A stretch of DNA of 64,000 nucleotides, from assembly GCF_900114375.1 (NCBI RefSeq), contig NZ_FOSV01000002.1, positions 310,001-374,000 of the forward strand, given 5' to 3'. The stretch comes from Methylorubrum salsuginis. GTDB taxonomy: Bacteria > Pseudomonadota > Alphaproteobacteria > Rhizobiales > Beijerinckiaceae. A program made the position numbers and the translations under genes. The first letter of the stretch is position 1; each line of letters opens with the position of its first letter. Below the pieces are notes generated by a model. That model ran no database searches. It worked only from the letters and a program-made list of their open reading frames with translations, and was not told the DNA's origin. Below are positions 28,261 through 35,778 of the stretch, one piece after another.

Positions 28261-28533
28261 TCAGGCGGACGGGGCCGCCTTCACGGTCTCGACCATCCGG
28301 GCGATGGTCTCGATCGAGTAGAAGTTCTTCGGGGTGAGCGCCGCGGGCGGGATCATGATGTCGAACTCCGCCTCGACTGCGATCATCAGGTTGACGAGAT
28401 CGAGCGAGGACAGCCCGACATCGACCAGCGCATCGCCAGGGCCGAATACCGGCTTGATCGCGTGCCGCCCGGCGATCTCATAGGCCAGACCCATCGTCCG
28501 GTTGGCCACGCTCTGCGTCATCGTCTCCGACAT
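28261..28533 (-). CDS. aminoacyl/acyl carrier protein (first carrier)
   Basis: 90-residue carrier protein with the phosphopantetheine Ser43 in DALVDVGLSSLDLVNLMIAV. The following EAEFDIMIPPAALTPKNFYS and IETIARMVETV complete the usual four-helix bundle. It sits 58 bases upstream of the acyl-CoA-dehydrogenase-like gene and is the best candidate partner for the amino acid:carrier-protein ligase at 26032. The ATG at 28533 was chosen because the frame upstream is AT-rich non-coding sequence. It may be the first gene of the main minus-strand transcript, since a 157-base AT-rich region separates it from the flavin reductase. Confidence 0.88.
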   Translation of the reverse strand: MSETMTQSVANRTMGLAYEIAGRHAIKPVFGPGDALVDVGLSSLDLVNLMIAVEAEFDIMIPPAALTPKNFYSIETIARMVETVKAAPSA

Positions 28534-28599
28534 GGTGTCTCGCGCCTCTTGTCTGTTGCAGTCTGTTGGAGGGGCTGCGACCCATCTGATGGCGATACA

Positions 28600-28690
28600 A
28601 TCATCGCCGCGATAAGGTCTCTTCCGGATTTTCGAATCAATCTGAATGTGATCGTTAAATGGTTGTTCAGTTAATCGAACACTGTCATCC
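28600..28690 (-). promoter_or_regulatory. AT-rich probable promoter/operator ahead of carrier-protein operon
   Basis: This stretch is far richer in A+T than its surroundings and contains ATCGTTAAATGGTTGTTCAG followed by TTAATCGA, an imperfect inverted repeat of CGTTAA/TTAATCG. It lies directly upstream of the carrier gene at 28533 and downstream of the flavin reductase stop. The base composition is seen; its promoter or operator role is inferred, and no clear -35/-10 pair can be assigned. Confidence 0.35.
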
Positions 28691-29215
28691 TCACGGTGGT
28701 GACAGGTCGATGAAGCTGCCGCGGCCGTAGACCAGCGCGCCGGCCGCCTCGCCACCCAGCCGCACCTCGCGCACGGCGCCGAGCAGGATGGCGTGGCTGT
28801 GCCGCTCGATGACCTCTTCGAGGTCGCAATCGATGATCGCCTGCGCCTCGGTGAGGCCGGAGGCGCCCGACGCCATGGTGGTCCATTCGGCGCCGGCGTA
28901 GCGGGCGGGGCCGCGCAGCGCCCCGATCCCGGCGAAGCGCTCGGCGACGGGGCGGTGCCCGGCGGCCAGGATGCTGACGCAGAAATGCTGGCGCTTGACG
29001 ATCACCGGCCAGGTCGAGGAGGCGCGGTTGACGCAGACCAGCATGGTCGGCGGATCGACCGAGAGCGAGACCGCCGAGGTGGCGGTGAGCCCGACCCGGT
29101 CCTCGCCGCTGCCGGCGGTGACCACGACGACCCCGCCGACGAGGCGGCGCATCGCCTGCTTCAGCAGGCCGGCATCCGCGAAAGGCGGGGGCGGGGCATC
29201 GGGCGTGAGGCTCAT
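28691..29215 (-). CDS. flavin reductase-like protein (FMN-binding)
   Basis: 174-residue flavin reductase of the HpaC/ActVB type, supplying reduced flavin to a partner oxygenase. Family pattern: QAMRRLVGGVVVVTAGSGED, GLTATSAVSLSVDPPTMLVC (flavin-binding S/T-AxSVS and PPLxLVC), KRQHFCVSIL and EVIERHSHAILLGAVREVRL (His loop). Its likely partner is the ACAD-like flavoprotein at 27003. I placed the start at ATG 29215; an in-frame start at 29290 would add 25 residues not expected in the family. It appears to open the ten-gene minus-strand run. Confidence 0.87.
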   Translation of the reverse strand: MSLTPDAPPPPFADAGLLKQAMRRLVGGVVVVTAGSGEDRVGLTATSAVSLSVDPPTMLVCVNRASSTWPVIVKRQHFCVSILAAGHRPVAERFAGIGALRGPARYAGAEWTTMASGASGLTEAQAIIDCDLEEVIERHSHAILLGAVREVRLGGEAAGALVYGRGSFIDLSPP

Positions 29216-29539
29216 GAGTGTGGCTTCCGGCGGCTCGAGCCGAAGGTCGGTGGCAAGAGAGCTCCGGTACGCGGCCATGGCATCGACCATCCGAAAGAGC
29301 GTGGATTTCGTTCGAGGTCCGACCGGATGACGCCCGCCTCAGGTCCGGTTCGAAACCGGACGTTATCGGTTGGCGCCTATGCCCGATGCGGTCCTCGCAG
29401 GATCTTCTGCAAAGGAGAGGCCTGCTCGAAGGGGCCGAAACCTGTTCACCCGCGGCACGATTCCGGTTGCGGGCGCAGGGCCGGTCCCGATCCGGAACAG
29501 CTTTTCGGGCGGATGTCGCCCCAATCCGAGGTGCGCGCG
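29216..29539. other. 324-base divergent intergenic region
   Basis: Separates the minus-strand flavin reductase from the plus-strand ThDP enzyme and must hold both promoters unless the flavin reductase starts further upstream. The open frames here are low complexity. I see no hairpin, operator or riboswitch that I would defend. Confidence 0.5.
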
Positions 29540-31216
29540 ATGTCCGATCCGATCTCCCGTACCGCCGCCCAGGCGCTCGTGGACCAGCTCGTCGCCAACG
29601 GCGTCGGCCACGTCTTCGCGGTGCCCGGCGAGAGCTACCTGCCGGTGCTCGACGCGCTGCACGAATCCGGCATCAAGATCACCGTCTGCCGCCAGGAGGG
29701 GGGCGCGGCGATGATGGCCGAGGCTCACGGCAAGGCGACGGGCCGTCCGGGCATCTGCTTCGTCACCCGCGGCCCCGGCGCCACCAACGCCTCGGCGGGC
29801 ATCCACATCGCCCAGCAGGATTCGACGCCGATGATCCTGTTCGTCGGCCAGATCGAGCGGGGCTTGCGCGACCGCGAGGCGTGGCAGGAGGTCGATTACC
29901 GCGCCGCCTTCGGGCCGATCTCCAAATGGGCGACCGAGATCGAGACCGGCGCGCGGGTGCCCGAATACGTCTCCCGCGCCTTCCACGTGGCCTGTGGCGG
30001 TCGCCCCGGCCCGGTGGTGATGGCGTTGCCGAAAGACATGCTGAAGGATCCCGTCTCCGGGCCGATCGCGCCGGCCTTCGTGCCGGTCGAGGCGGCGCCG
30101 GGCGTCGAGGATCTGGAGCGGCTGGCCGAACTCCTGGCGGAGGCGGAAAATCCGTTCCTCGTGCTCGGCGGCAGCCGCTGGGACGAGCGGGCCTATTCCG
30201 ACATCCGCGCCTTCGTGGAGCGCTTCGATCTGCCGGTGGCGACGAGCTACCGCCGCCTGCCGCTGTTCGACCCGCTGCATCCGAACTACGCCGGCGACCT
30301 GGGGCTGGCCGCCAACCCCAAGCTCGTCGCGCGGGTGAAGGCCGCCGACCTGCTGATCGTGCTCGGCGGGCGGCTCGGTGAGGTGGCGAGCCAGATGTAC
30401 TCGCTCCTCGACATCCCGGCTCCGCGCACGCGGCTCGTCCACATCCATCCGGGCCCGGAGGAACTCGGCCGGGTCTACGTCCCGCATCTGGCCATCAACG
30501 CCGGCCCGACCCGCACGGCCGCCGCGCTGGCGCGCCTGCCCGCCCCCGCCGCGACGCCGTGGTCGGAGCGTGCGCGGGCGGGCCATGCCGAGTACCTCGC
30601 CTGGAGCGAGACGGCGACGCCGCAGCCCGGCGCGGTCAATTTCGGCGAGGTGATGATCGCGTTGCGCGAGGCGCTGCCCTCGGACGCGATCCTGTGCAAC
30701 GGCGCGGGCAACTACGCCGCCTGGATCCACCGCTTCTATCGCTTCCGGCGGCTCGCCACCCACATGGCGCCGACCTCCGGCTCGATGGGCTACGGCGTGC
30801 CGGTCGCCGTGGCGATGAAGCGGCTCTACCCCGAGCGCATCGTCATCTCGCTCAACGGCGACGGCGACTTCCTGATGAACGGCCAGGAATTCGCGACCGC
30901 CGTGCAGTACGGGCTCAACATCGTCTGCATCGTCGCCGACAATGCGAGCTACGGCACGATCCGGATGCATCAGGAGCGCGATTTCCCCGGCCGCGTCTGC
31001 GCCACCGATCTCGTGAACCCGGATTTTGCGGCCTACGCCCGCGCCTTCGGCGGGGTGGGGTTCACGGTCGAGCGGACGGAGGATTTTTCGGCCGCGCTCG
31101 ACGCGGCTTTGGCCGCGAAACGCCCGGCGATCATCCACGTCAAGATCGCGGTCGATGCCATCGCGCCGGGCCTGACTCTGACGGCGATCCGAGAGAAGGC
31201 GCTGGCGGGGCAATAA
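29540..31216 (+). CDS. thiamine diphosphate-dependent enzyme, acetolactate synthase-like
   Basis: 558-residue ThDP enzyme of the acetohydroxyacid synthase/benzoylformate decarboxylase superfamily. The N-terminal PYR domain has FAVPGESYLPVLDALHESG and Glu53 in CRQEGGAAMMAEAHGKATGR, the Glu that activates the cofactor. A central FAD/DHAP-like domain follows. The C-terminal PP domain has SLNGDGDFLMNGQEFATAVQ (GDG...N metal/diphosphate motif). No small regulatory subunit gene is adjacent and the first motif is RQEGG rather than RHEQGA, so it is probably not the housekeeping IlvB. A carboligase or decarboxylase making a 2-keto or acyloin precursor for the neighbouring cluster is possible. Confidence 0.85.
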   Translation: MSDPISRTAAQALVDQLVANGVGHVFAVPGESYLPVLDALHESGIKITVCRQEGGAAMMAEAHGKATGRPGICFVTRGPGATNASAGIHIAQQDSTPMILFVGQIERGLRDREAWQEVDYRAAFGPISKWATEIETGARVPEYVSRAFHVACGGRPGPVVMALPKDMLKDPVSGPIAPAFVPVEAAPGVEDLERLAELLAEAENPFLVLGGSRWDERAYSDIRAFVERFDLPVATSYRRLPLFDPLHPNYAGDLGLAANPKLVARVKAADLLIVLGGRLGEVASQMYSLLDIPAPRTRLVHIHPGPEELGRVYVPHLAINAGPTRTAAALARLPAPAATPWSERARAGHAEYLAWSETATPQPGAVNFGEVMIALREALPSDAILCNGAGNYAAWIHRFYRFRRLATHMAPTSGSMGYGVPVAVAMKRLYPERIVISLNGDGDFLMNGQEFATAVQYGLNIVCIVADNASYGTIRMHQERDFPGRVCATDLVNPDFAAYARAFGGVGFTVERTEDFSAALDAALAAKRPAIIHVKIAVDAIAPGLTLTAIREKALAGQ

Positions 31217-31218
31217 AA

Positions 31219-31380
31219 ACCCTCCCCCTCCGCGGGGGAGGGTGCCTCGCGGATGCGAGGCGGGAGAGGGGAGCCACGCTTCCGGAGACTTCACGGGCGA
31301 CGGCGGCCAAGCGGCACCGTCGCTCCCCTCTCCCGACCCCCTTCGGGGGCCACCCTCTCGCAGAGGGGAGAGGGCTTGGC
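31219..31380. repeat. CCCTCCCC/GGGGAGGG inverted-repeat element
   Basis: Between convergent genes lies a composite inverted repeat. CCCTCCCCCTCCGCGGGGGAGGG forms one hairpin at the left, and ACCCTCTCGCAGAGGGGAGAGGG another at the right. Inner GGGAGAGGGGAG and CTCCCCTCTCCC pair with each other across about 60 bases. A similar element is at 35635-35750. It resembles the mobile intergenic MITE-like repeats of GC-rich proteobacteria, and probably also ends both transcripts. Confidence 0.65.
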
Positions 31381-31387
31381 GGCGCGC

Positions 31388-32251
31388 TTAACCCAGGCGC
31401 CCGTGCGCAAAATCCCAATACAGCTGCCGCGCCTGCCGGAAGACCGGTCCCGGCTCGAACCGGACATCATCGAGCCCGGTCACCGGCGCGACCTTGGCGA
31501 AGTTGCCCGCGGTGAACACCTCGTCGGCGCTCAGAAAGTCGTCGTAGCGCAGCGTCTTCTCCACCACCTCGACGCCCGCGCCCCGCAGGAGCGCGATGAC
31601 CCGCGCGCGGGTGATGCCGGCCAGGAACACGCCGTTGGGGACGGGGGTGTAGACCACGCCGTCGCGGGCCAGGAAGGCGTTGGCGTTGGCGAATTCGGCG
31701 ACGTTGCCGAGCCCGTCGAGCATCAGGCAATTGCCGAAGCCGCGCGACAGCGCCTCGGTCAGGGCGCGGGCCCCGTTCGGATAGAGGCAGCCCGCCTTGG
31801 CATCGACCGGGGCGACCTCGATCGAGGGGCGGCGGAAGGGGGAGAGCGTCGCCCGCACGCCCGACGGCAGCGGCATCGGCGCGGTGTAGATCGATAGGCA
31901 CCAGTTGGTGGAGGCGGGATCGAACCGGACGCCGCCGGCGAATCCGCTCTCGGCCCAGTACATCGGCCGGATGTAGAGCTCGGCATCCGGTGCGAAGCGC
32001 GACAGCCCTTGCGCGACGAGGTCGCTCCACTCCGACACCGACACCTTCGCTTCGAGGCCGAGCGCCACCGCCGAGCGGTTGACGCGGGCGAGATGCAGGT
32101 CGAGGTCGGGGGTGACGCCCTCGAAGGCGCGGGCGCCATCGAACACCGTCGAGCCGAGCCACGCGCCGTGGCTGCGCGGGCCCATGATCCGGACGTTGCC
32201 GGGATGCCACGCGCCCTCGAAGAAGGTCCAGGTGTCGGTGTCCTGCGTCAT
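31388..32251 (-). CDS. class IV aminotransferase (branched-chain/D-amino acid type)
   Basis: PLP-dependent fold-type IV transaminase, 287 residues. The probable Schiff-base Lys is Lys152 in PVDAKAGCLYPNGARAL, with GNVAEFANANAFLARDGVVY (the conserved E-x-x-x-x-N of the PLP site) near 181-200 and GITRARVIALL near 211. The N-terminal STVFDGARAFEGV is typical of BCAT-like enzymes, although conserved N-Y after the Lys is replaced by L-Y-P-N. It converges on the ThDP enzyme gene and follows the cupin gene by 53 bases. It could make or consume an amino acid feeding the carrier-protein pathway, or be an ordinary paralogue of IlvE. Confidence 0.85.
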   Translation of the reverse strand: MTQDTDTWTFFEGAWHPGNVRIMGPRSHGAWLGSTVFDGARAFEGVTPDLDLHLARVNRSAVALGLEAKVSVSEWSDLVAQGLSRFAPDAELYIRPMYWAESGFAGGVRFDPASTNWCLSIYTAPMPLPSGVRATLSPFRRPSIEVAPVDAKAGCLYPNGARALTEALSRGFGNCLMLDGLGNVAEFANANAFLARDGVVYTPVPNGVFLAGITRARVIALLRGAGVEVVEKTLRYDDFLSADEVFTAGNFAKVAPVTGLDDVRFEPGPVFRQARQLYWDFAHGRLG

Positions 32252-32304
32252 GGCGCGCCTCGAAGGATGGGGAAGCGGGGCCGATGAGCGGCCCCGACGC
32301 TGAC

Positions 32305-32763
32305 TCAGGCCGCTTCGAGCAGGCCGCCGCCGACCGTCGGCGCGGACTTGCGGCGCAGCAGCTTCTTGACCTTGTTGAACGCCCGCAGGGCCAGGGCGAG
32401 ATATTTCGGCTGGGTCTGGCGGCAGAAGGCGACCTTCCGCACGTAGCTTTCGACATGCCAGTGGCAGACCGCGCCGCGGGGGATGAACAGCACGTCGCCG
32501 GCGACGAACGTCTTGGCCGGGTTGATGCCGTCGCTGATCGTGGCCGAACCTTCGAGGAAGTGGATCGTCTCGTCGATGTCGTAGTGCCACTCGAACTTGC
32601 CCGCGGTGCAATCCCAGACCAGCGTCCAGGCCAGGCGGTCGGCGCTGCGCGACAGCATGGTGTTGCGCGCGATCGGCATCCCCTCGTGAATCCAGCTCGG
32701 CTCGATCGGAGCCGGCCGCAGGTCGCCCGTCGTCACGGACGCAATCATCGGGGTCGTAGACAC
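32305..32763 (-). CDS. cupin-domain protein (DUF861-like)
   Basis: 152-residue single-domain cupin. The barrel motif reads KFEWHYDIDETIHFLEGSAT (His/Glu metal ligands, motif 1) and GDVLFIPRGAVCHWHVESY (motif 2 His). The pattern (W.Y.xDE.xxxLEG...G) resembles the cupin_3/DUF861 group, which includes small-molecule isomerases and hydrolases. The C-terminal KVKKLLRRKSA is basic. No fixed reaction can be assigned. It precedes the class IV aminotransferase by 53 bases on the same strand and is likely co-transcribed with it. Confidence 0.78.
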   Translation of the reverse strand: MSTTPMIASVTTGDLRPAPIEPSWIHEGMPIARNTMLSRSADRLAWTLVWDCTAGKFEWHYDIDETIHFLEGSATISDGINPAKTFVAGDVLFIPRGAVCHWHVESYVRKVAFCRQTQPKYLALALRAFNKVKKLLRRKSAPTVGGGLLEAA

Positions 32764-33192
32764 GTCATCCTCGCTTCGAGTCGTCGGGGACGTCCAGGAC
32801 CACTCCGGAGGCGCCCCGATTCAGCAGCACCACAGATGACTTGATCTGGCAAGGTCGTCTTTATCATATGGCTAACGCGGCAAACGCCAGGACTGGAATT
32901 CGGGCCAAAGCGTGACTTGGCTTTAAAGTAGAGTGGTCGAAACGGCACGTTCGCTTCACCCCGAGACACCGCTTCTACGTAGAATTCCGCAACCATGCGG
33001 CGGGAAAGTTGGGTCCGGGGCGGTGCGCCCGGCGGCCATCCCTCTGATCTTTCAACAAAATCAACCGGCGGCCGCGATCCTGCGGGCCTTGCCGGGCACT
33101 GCCGATCGCGTGCCGTTTCGGCACATCCCGGCGTGGTCCCGGCCTTGCGGCAGGCCCGCCGACCCTCGGGTTCCGTAGGACGACACAGCACC
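32764..33192. other. 429-base divergent intergenic region upstream of metY-like gene
   Basis: AT-richer left part (32800-32940), then GC-rich leader. TTGATC at 32839-32844 followed 17 bases later by TCATAT could be a plus-strand promoter, but this is weak. GTGCCG TTT CGGCAC (about 33110-33124) is a small stem. I looked for a SAM-II or other SAM riboswitch because the downstream gene is in methionine synthesis, and saw none. Confidence 0.45.
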
Positions 33193-34485
33193 ATGCGCAG
33201 CGAAACGATCGCGGTCCACGCCGGCTTCGAGCACGATCCGACCACCCACGCGGTCGCCGTGCCGATCTACCAGAGCGTCGCCTACGCCTTCGACAGCGCC
33301 GATCACGGTGCCGCCCTTTTCAATCTGGAGGAGGAAGGTTTCCGCTACAGCCGAATCGCCAACCCGACGGTGAACGTGCTGGAGCGGCGGGTGGCGGAGC
33401 TGGAGGGCGGCCATTCGGCGCTCGCCGTCGCCACGGGGCAGGCCGCGCTCCACTACGCCATCGCGACGCTGGCCGACCACGGCGGCAACATCGTCTGCGT
33501 GCCCCAGCTCTACGGCACCACCCACACGCTGCTCGCCCACGTGCTGCCGCGCCAGGGCATCGTCACCCGCTTCGCCGCGAGCGACCGGCCCGAAGACATC
33601 GAGCGGCTGATCGATGGCGAGACGCGGGCCGTCTACTGCGAGTCGATCGGCAACCCGGCCGGCAACATCTGCGATATCGAGGCGCTGGCGAAGGTGGCCC
33701 ACGCTCACGGCGTGCCGCTCGTCGTCGACAACACCGTGCCGACGCCGATCCTGATGCGGCCGATCGATTACGGGGCCGACATCGTCATCGCCTCGCTCAC
33801 CAAGTTCATGGGCGGGCACGGCACCACCCTCGGCGGCATCGTCGTCGATTCCGGCAATTTCGACTGGGCCGCGTACCCTGAGCGCTTTCCGCAATTCTCG
33901 ACGCCGGACGTGTCCTATCACGGCCTCGTCTACACCGAGCGCTTCGGCCGCGGCGCGTTCGCGGCCCGCGCCCGCAGCGTCTACCAGCGCACCACCGGTG
34001 CGGTGCTGCCGGCGATGTCGGCCTTCCTGCTGCTCCAGGGCATCGAGACGGTGGCCCTGCGCGTCGAGCGCCATGTCCAGAACGCCCGCAAGGTCGCCGA
34101 GTATCTCCGGGCGCATCCCGGCATCGAGTGGGTGAACTATGCGGGCTTCCCCGACAGCCCCAACCACGCGATGGCCCAGAAGTATCTCGGCGGCGAGGGC
34201 TCGTCGCTACTGACCTTCGGCGTGAAGGGCGGGTTCGAGGCCGGCAAGACCGTCTACGACGCGCTGAAGCTGGTGAAGCGCCTCGTCAACATCGGCGACG
34301 CCAAGTCGCTCGCCTGCCACCCGGCCTCGACCACCCACCGCCAGATGACGCCGGACGAGCAGCGCGTCGCCGGCGTCCTGCCCGAGACCATCCGGATCAG
34401 CGTCGGCATCGAGCACATCGACGACATCGTCGCCGACCTCGATCAGGCGCTCGCCGCCGCTCGCACCCTGGCGCGCGCGGCCTGA
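33193..34485 (+). CDS. metY: O-acetylhomoserine sulfhydrylase (MetY-type)
   Basis: PLP enzyme of the Cys/Met metabolism family, 430 residues, the length of O-acetylhomoserine aminocarboxypropyltransferase rather than the about 390 of MetB/MetZ. It makes homocysteine from O-acylhomoserine and sulfide. Motifs: TTHAVAVPIYQSVAYAFDSA at the start, YSRIANPTVNVLERRVAELE, ALAVATGQAALHYA, and the Schiff-base Lys204 in IASLTKFMGGHGTTLGG. ATG 33193 begins MRSETIAVHAGFE, the usual start. The metA-like homoserine acyltransferase follows 149 bases downstream, giving the two steps of direct sulfhydrylation. MetZ (succinyl donor) is the alternative. Confidence 0.92.
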   Translation: MRSETIAVHAGFEHDPTTHAVAVPIYQSVAYAFDSADHGAALFNLEEEGFRYSRIANPTVNVLERRVAELEGGHSALAVATGQAALHYAIATLADHGGNIVCVPQLYGTTHTLLAHVLPRQGIVTRFAASDRPEDIERLIDGETRAVYCESIGNPAGNICDIEALAKVAHAHGVPLVVDNTVPTPILMRPIDYGADIVIASLTKFMGGHGTTLGGIVVDSGNFDWAAYPERFPQFSTPDVSYHGLVYTERFGRGAFAARARSVYQRTTGAVLPAMSAFLLLQGIETVALRVERHVQNARKVAEYLRAHPGIEWVNYAGFPDSPNHAMAQKYLGGEGSSLLTFGVKGGFEAGKTVYDALKLVKRLVNIGDAKSLACHPASTTHRQMTPDEQRVAGVLPETIRISVGIEHIDDIVADLDQALAAARTLARAA

Positions 34486-34491
34486 CACGCC

Positions 34492-34528
34492 AGAGACGCC
34501 GACCTGACTGCATCAGGTCGGCGTCTCT
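34492..34528 (+). terminator. perfect 16-base hairpin after metY
   Basis: AGAGACGCCGACCTGA and TCAGGTCGGCGTCTCT pair perfectly around a CTGCA loop, starting 7 bases past the metY stop. The downstream GGTCTTGTTTT gives a short T-rich tail. Good intrinsic terminator, probably separating metY and metA transcripts. Confidence 0.75.
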
Positions 34529-34544
34529 AAGGTCTTGTTTTGCC

Positions 34545-34588
34545 GCGCATTCTTTCGACGAACCGGCATCCAGTTCGTCGGAATGCGC
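34545..34588. repeat. GCGCATTC...GAATGCGC imperfect palindrome
   Basis: GCGCATTC-TTT-CGACGAAC and GTTCGTCGGAATGCGC form a stem with a 3-base bulge. It lies 47 bases before the metA-like gene. From the sequence design it looks like a second dispersed palindrome family, but only one clear copy is in this window. Confidence 0.55.
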
Positions 34589-34634
34589 TCTAGCCGGGCG
34601 CGCCCGGTCCCATCCCGTTCGAGAGGAGTGACGC

Positions 34635-35630
34635 ATGCTGGAACACGCTGCCTCCGGCGAGGCCGGCTTCGCCGAGACCGCTCCGCCGCCCCGGTTCGAA
34701 GCGGCGGCCCCCGCGCCGCGCCTGCGGATCGGGCTCCTCAACAACATGCCGGACACCGCTTTGGTCCAGACCGAGCGGCAGTTCCGGCGCCTCATCGGCG
34801 GGGACGTGGAGTTGAGCTTCTTCAGCCTCGCCTCGGTGCCGCGCGGGCCGCTGGCACGCGCCCATCTCGACCGGTTCTACGCGCCCCACACCGCGCTCGC
34901 CTCGGCCGGGCTCGACGCCCTCGTGATCACCGGCTCCGAGCCCAAGGCCGCCCGCCTCGACGCCGAGCCCTATTACGCCGACTTCACCGGAGTGGTGGAT
35001 TGGGTGGCGCAAGGCACCGTCTCGACGCTGTTCTCGTGCCTGGCCGCGCATGCCGCGGTGCTGCACCTCGATGGCATCGAGCGCCGGCCGATGGCGACCA
35101 AGCTCTCGGGCGTCTATTCCTGCGCCACATCGAGGGTGCATCCGCTGCTCGCCGGCCTGAGCCCGGTGATGCCGGTGCCGCATTCCCGCTGGAACGACCT
35201 GCCCGAGGCCGGACTCCTCGCCAAGGGCTACGCGGTCCTGCGCCGCTCGGACGCCATCGGCGTCGACCTGTTCGTGCGCGACGCTTCGAGCCTGATGGTG
35301 TTCCTCCAGGGGCACCCGGAATACGAGACCGATACGCTCGCCCGAGAGTACCGCCGCGACATCGGCCGCTTCCTCGACGGCAGCCGCGACACCTTCCCGG
35401 ACCTGCCGGAGAACTACTACACCGACGATGCGGCCGCGCAGTTGGACGCCTTCGCCGACCGCGCCCGCCGGCACCGCGCCCCCGCGCTCCACGCCGACTT
35501 CCCCGCCATGGACGCCACCCCACCCCGCCCGGCCGCGTGGCAGGACGGCGCGGCGCGGCTGTTCAGGAACTGGCTCGCGCTGGTGGCGGCCAACCGCGCC
35601 CTGCGGATGGCGAGCGAGGCGGTGGCGTAA
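34635..35630 (+). CDS. MetA/HTS-family homoserine O-acyltransferase
   Basis: 331-residue member of the homoserine trans-acylase family with the class I glutamine amidotransferase-like fold. Nucleophile Cys135 in VSTLFSCLAAHAAVLHLDGI and the His227/Glu229 pair in MVFLQGHPEYETDT are intact. LRIGLLNNMPDTALVQTERQ matches the N-terminal MetA signature. The segment TGSEPKAARLDAEPYY replaces the usual TGAP(V/L)(E/G), whose last residue decides acetyl or succinyl donor in classical MetA, so the donor cannot be read. Next to an O-acylhomoserine sulfhydrylase it likely supplies O-acylhomoserine for methionine. GAGGAG gives a strong ribosome-binding site. Confidence 0.85.
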   Translation: MLEHAASGEAGFAETAPPPRFEAAAPAPRLRIGLLNNMPDTALVQTERQFRRLIGGDVELSFFSLASVPRGPLARAHLDRFYAPHTALASAGLDALVITGSEPKAARLDAEPYYADFTGVVDWVAQGTVSTLFSCLAAHAAVLHLDGIERRPMATKLSGVYSCATSRVHPLLAGLSPVMPVPHSRWNDLPEAGLLAKGYAVLRRSDAIGVDLFVRDASSLMVFLQGHPEYETDTLAREYRRDIGRFLDGSRDTFPDLPENYYTDDAAAQLDAFADRARRHRAPALHADFPAMDATPPRPAAWQDGAARLFRNWLALVAANRALRMASEAVA

Positions 35631-35634
35631 CGCA

Positions 35635-35750
35635 CTTCTCCTTTCCCTTGCGGGGAGGGGCAGGGGGCGGGCAGGATCGAGCGTTCCGCTTCCTCCGGCA
35701 CCACCTCCGCTTCCCACCTCCTCCCCGCATGGGGAGGAGAGGCCCGGCGG
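35635..35750. repeat. TTTCCC/GGGGAGG inverted-repeat element
   Basis: Left hairpin CCCTTGCGGGG AGGGGC and right hairpin CCTCCTCCCCGCATGGGGAGGAGAGG flank about 50 unique bases. The plan matches the element at 31219-31380: a CT-rich arm, a short hairpin, a spacer and an opposed hairpin. It lies between the metA-like and acyl-CoA synthetase genes. Confidence 0.6.
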
Positions 35751-35778
35751 CCAACGGCGCGATGAATCGGAAACTCCC

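Noticed and set aside
29363..31294. 643-residue minus-strand frame opposite the ThDP enzyme
   Set aside because: Antisense shadow; the plus-strand product has clear ThDP motifs.
32764..33192. SAM-responsive riboswitch upstream of metY
   Set aside because: Searched by eye for the SAM-II core (GCTTGC... GCTAAA) and other SAM folds; nothing fitted. A covariance-model search (Infernal/Rfam) would decide.
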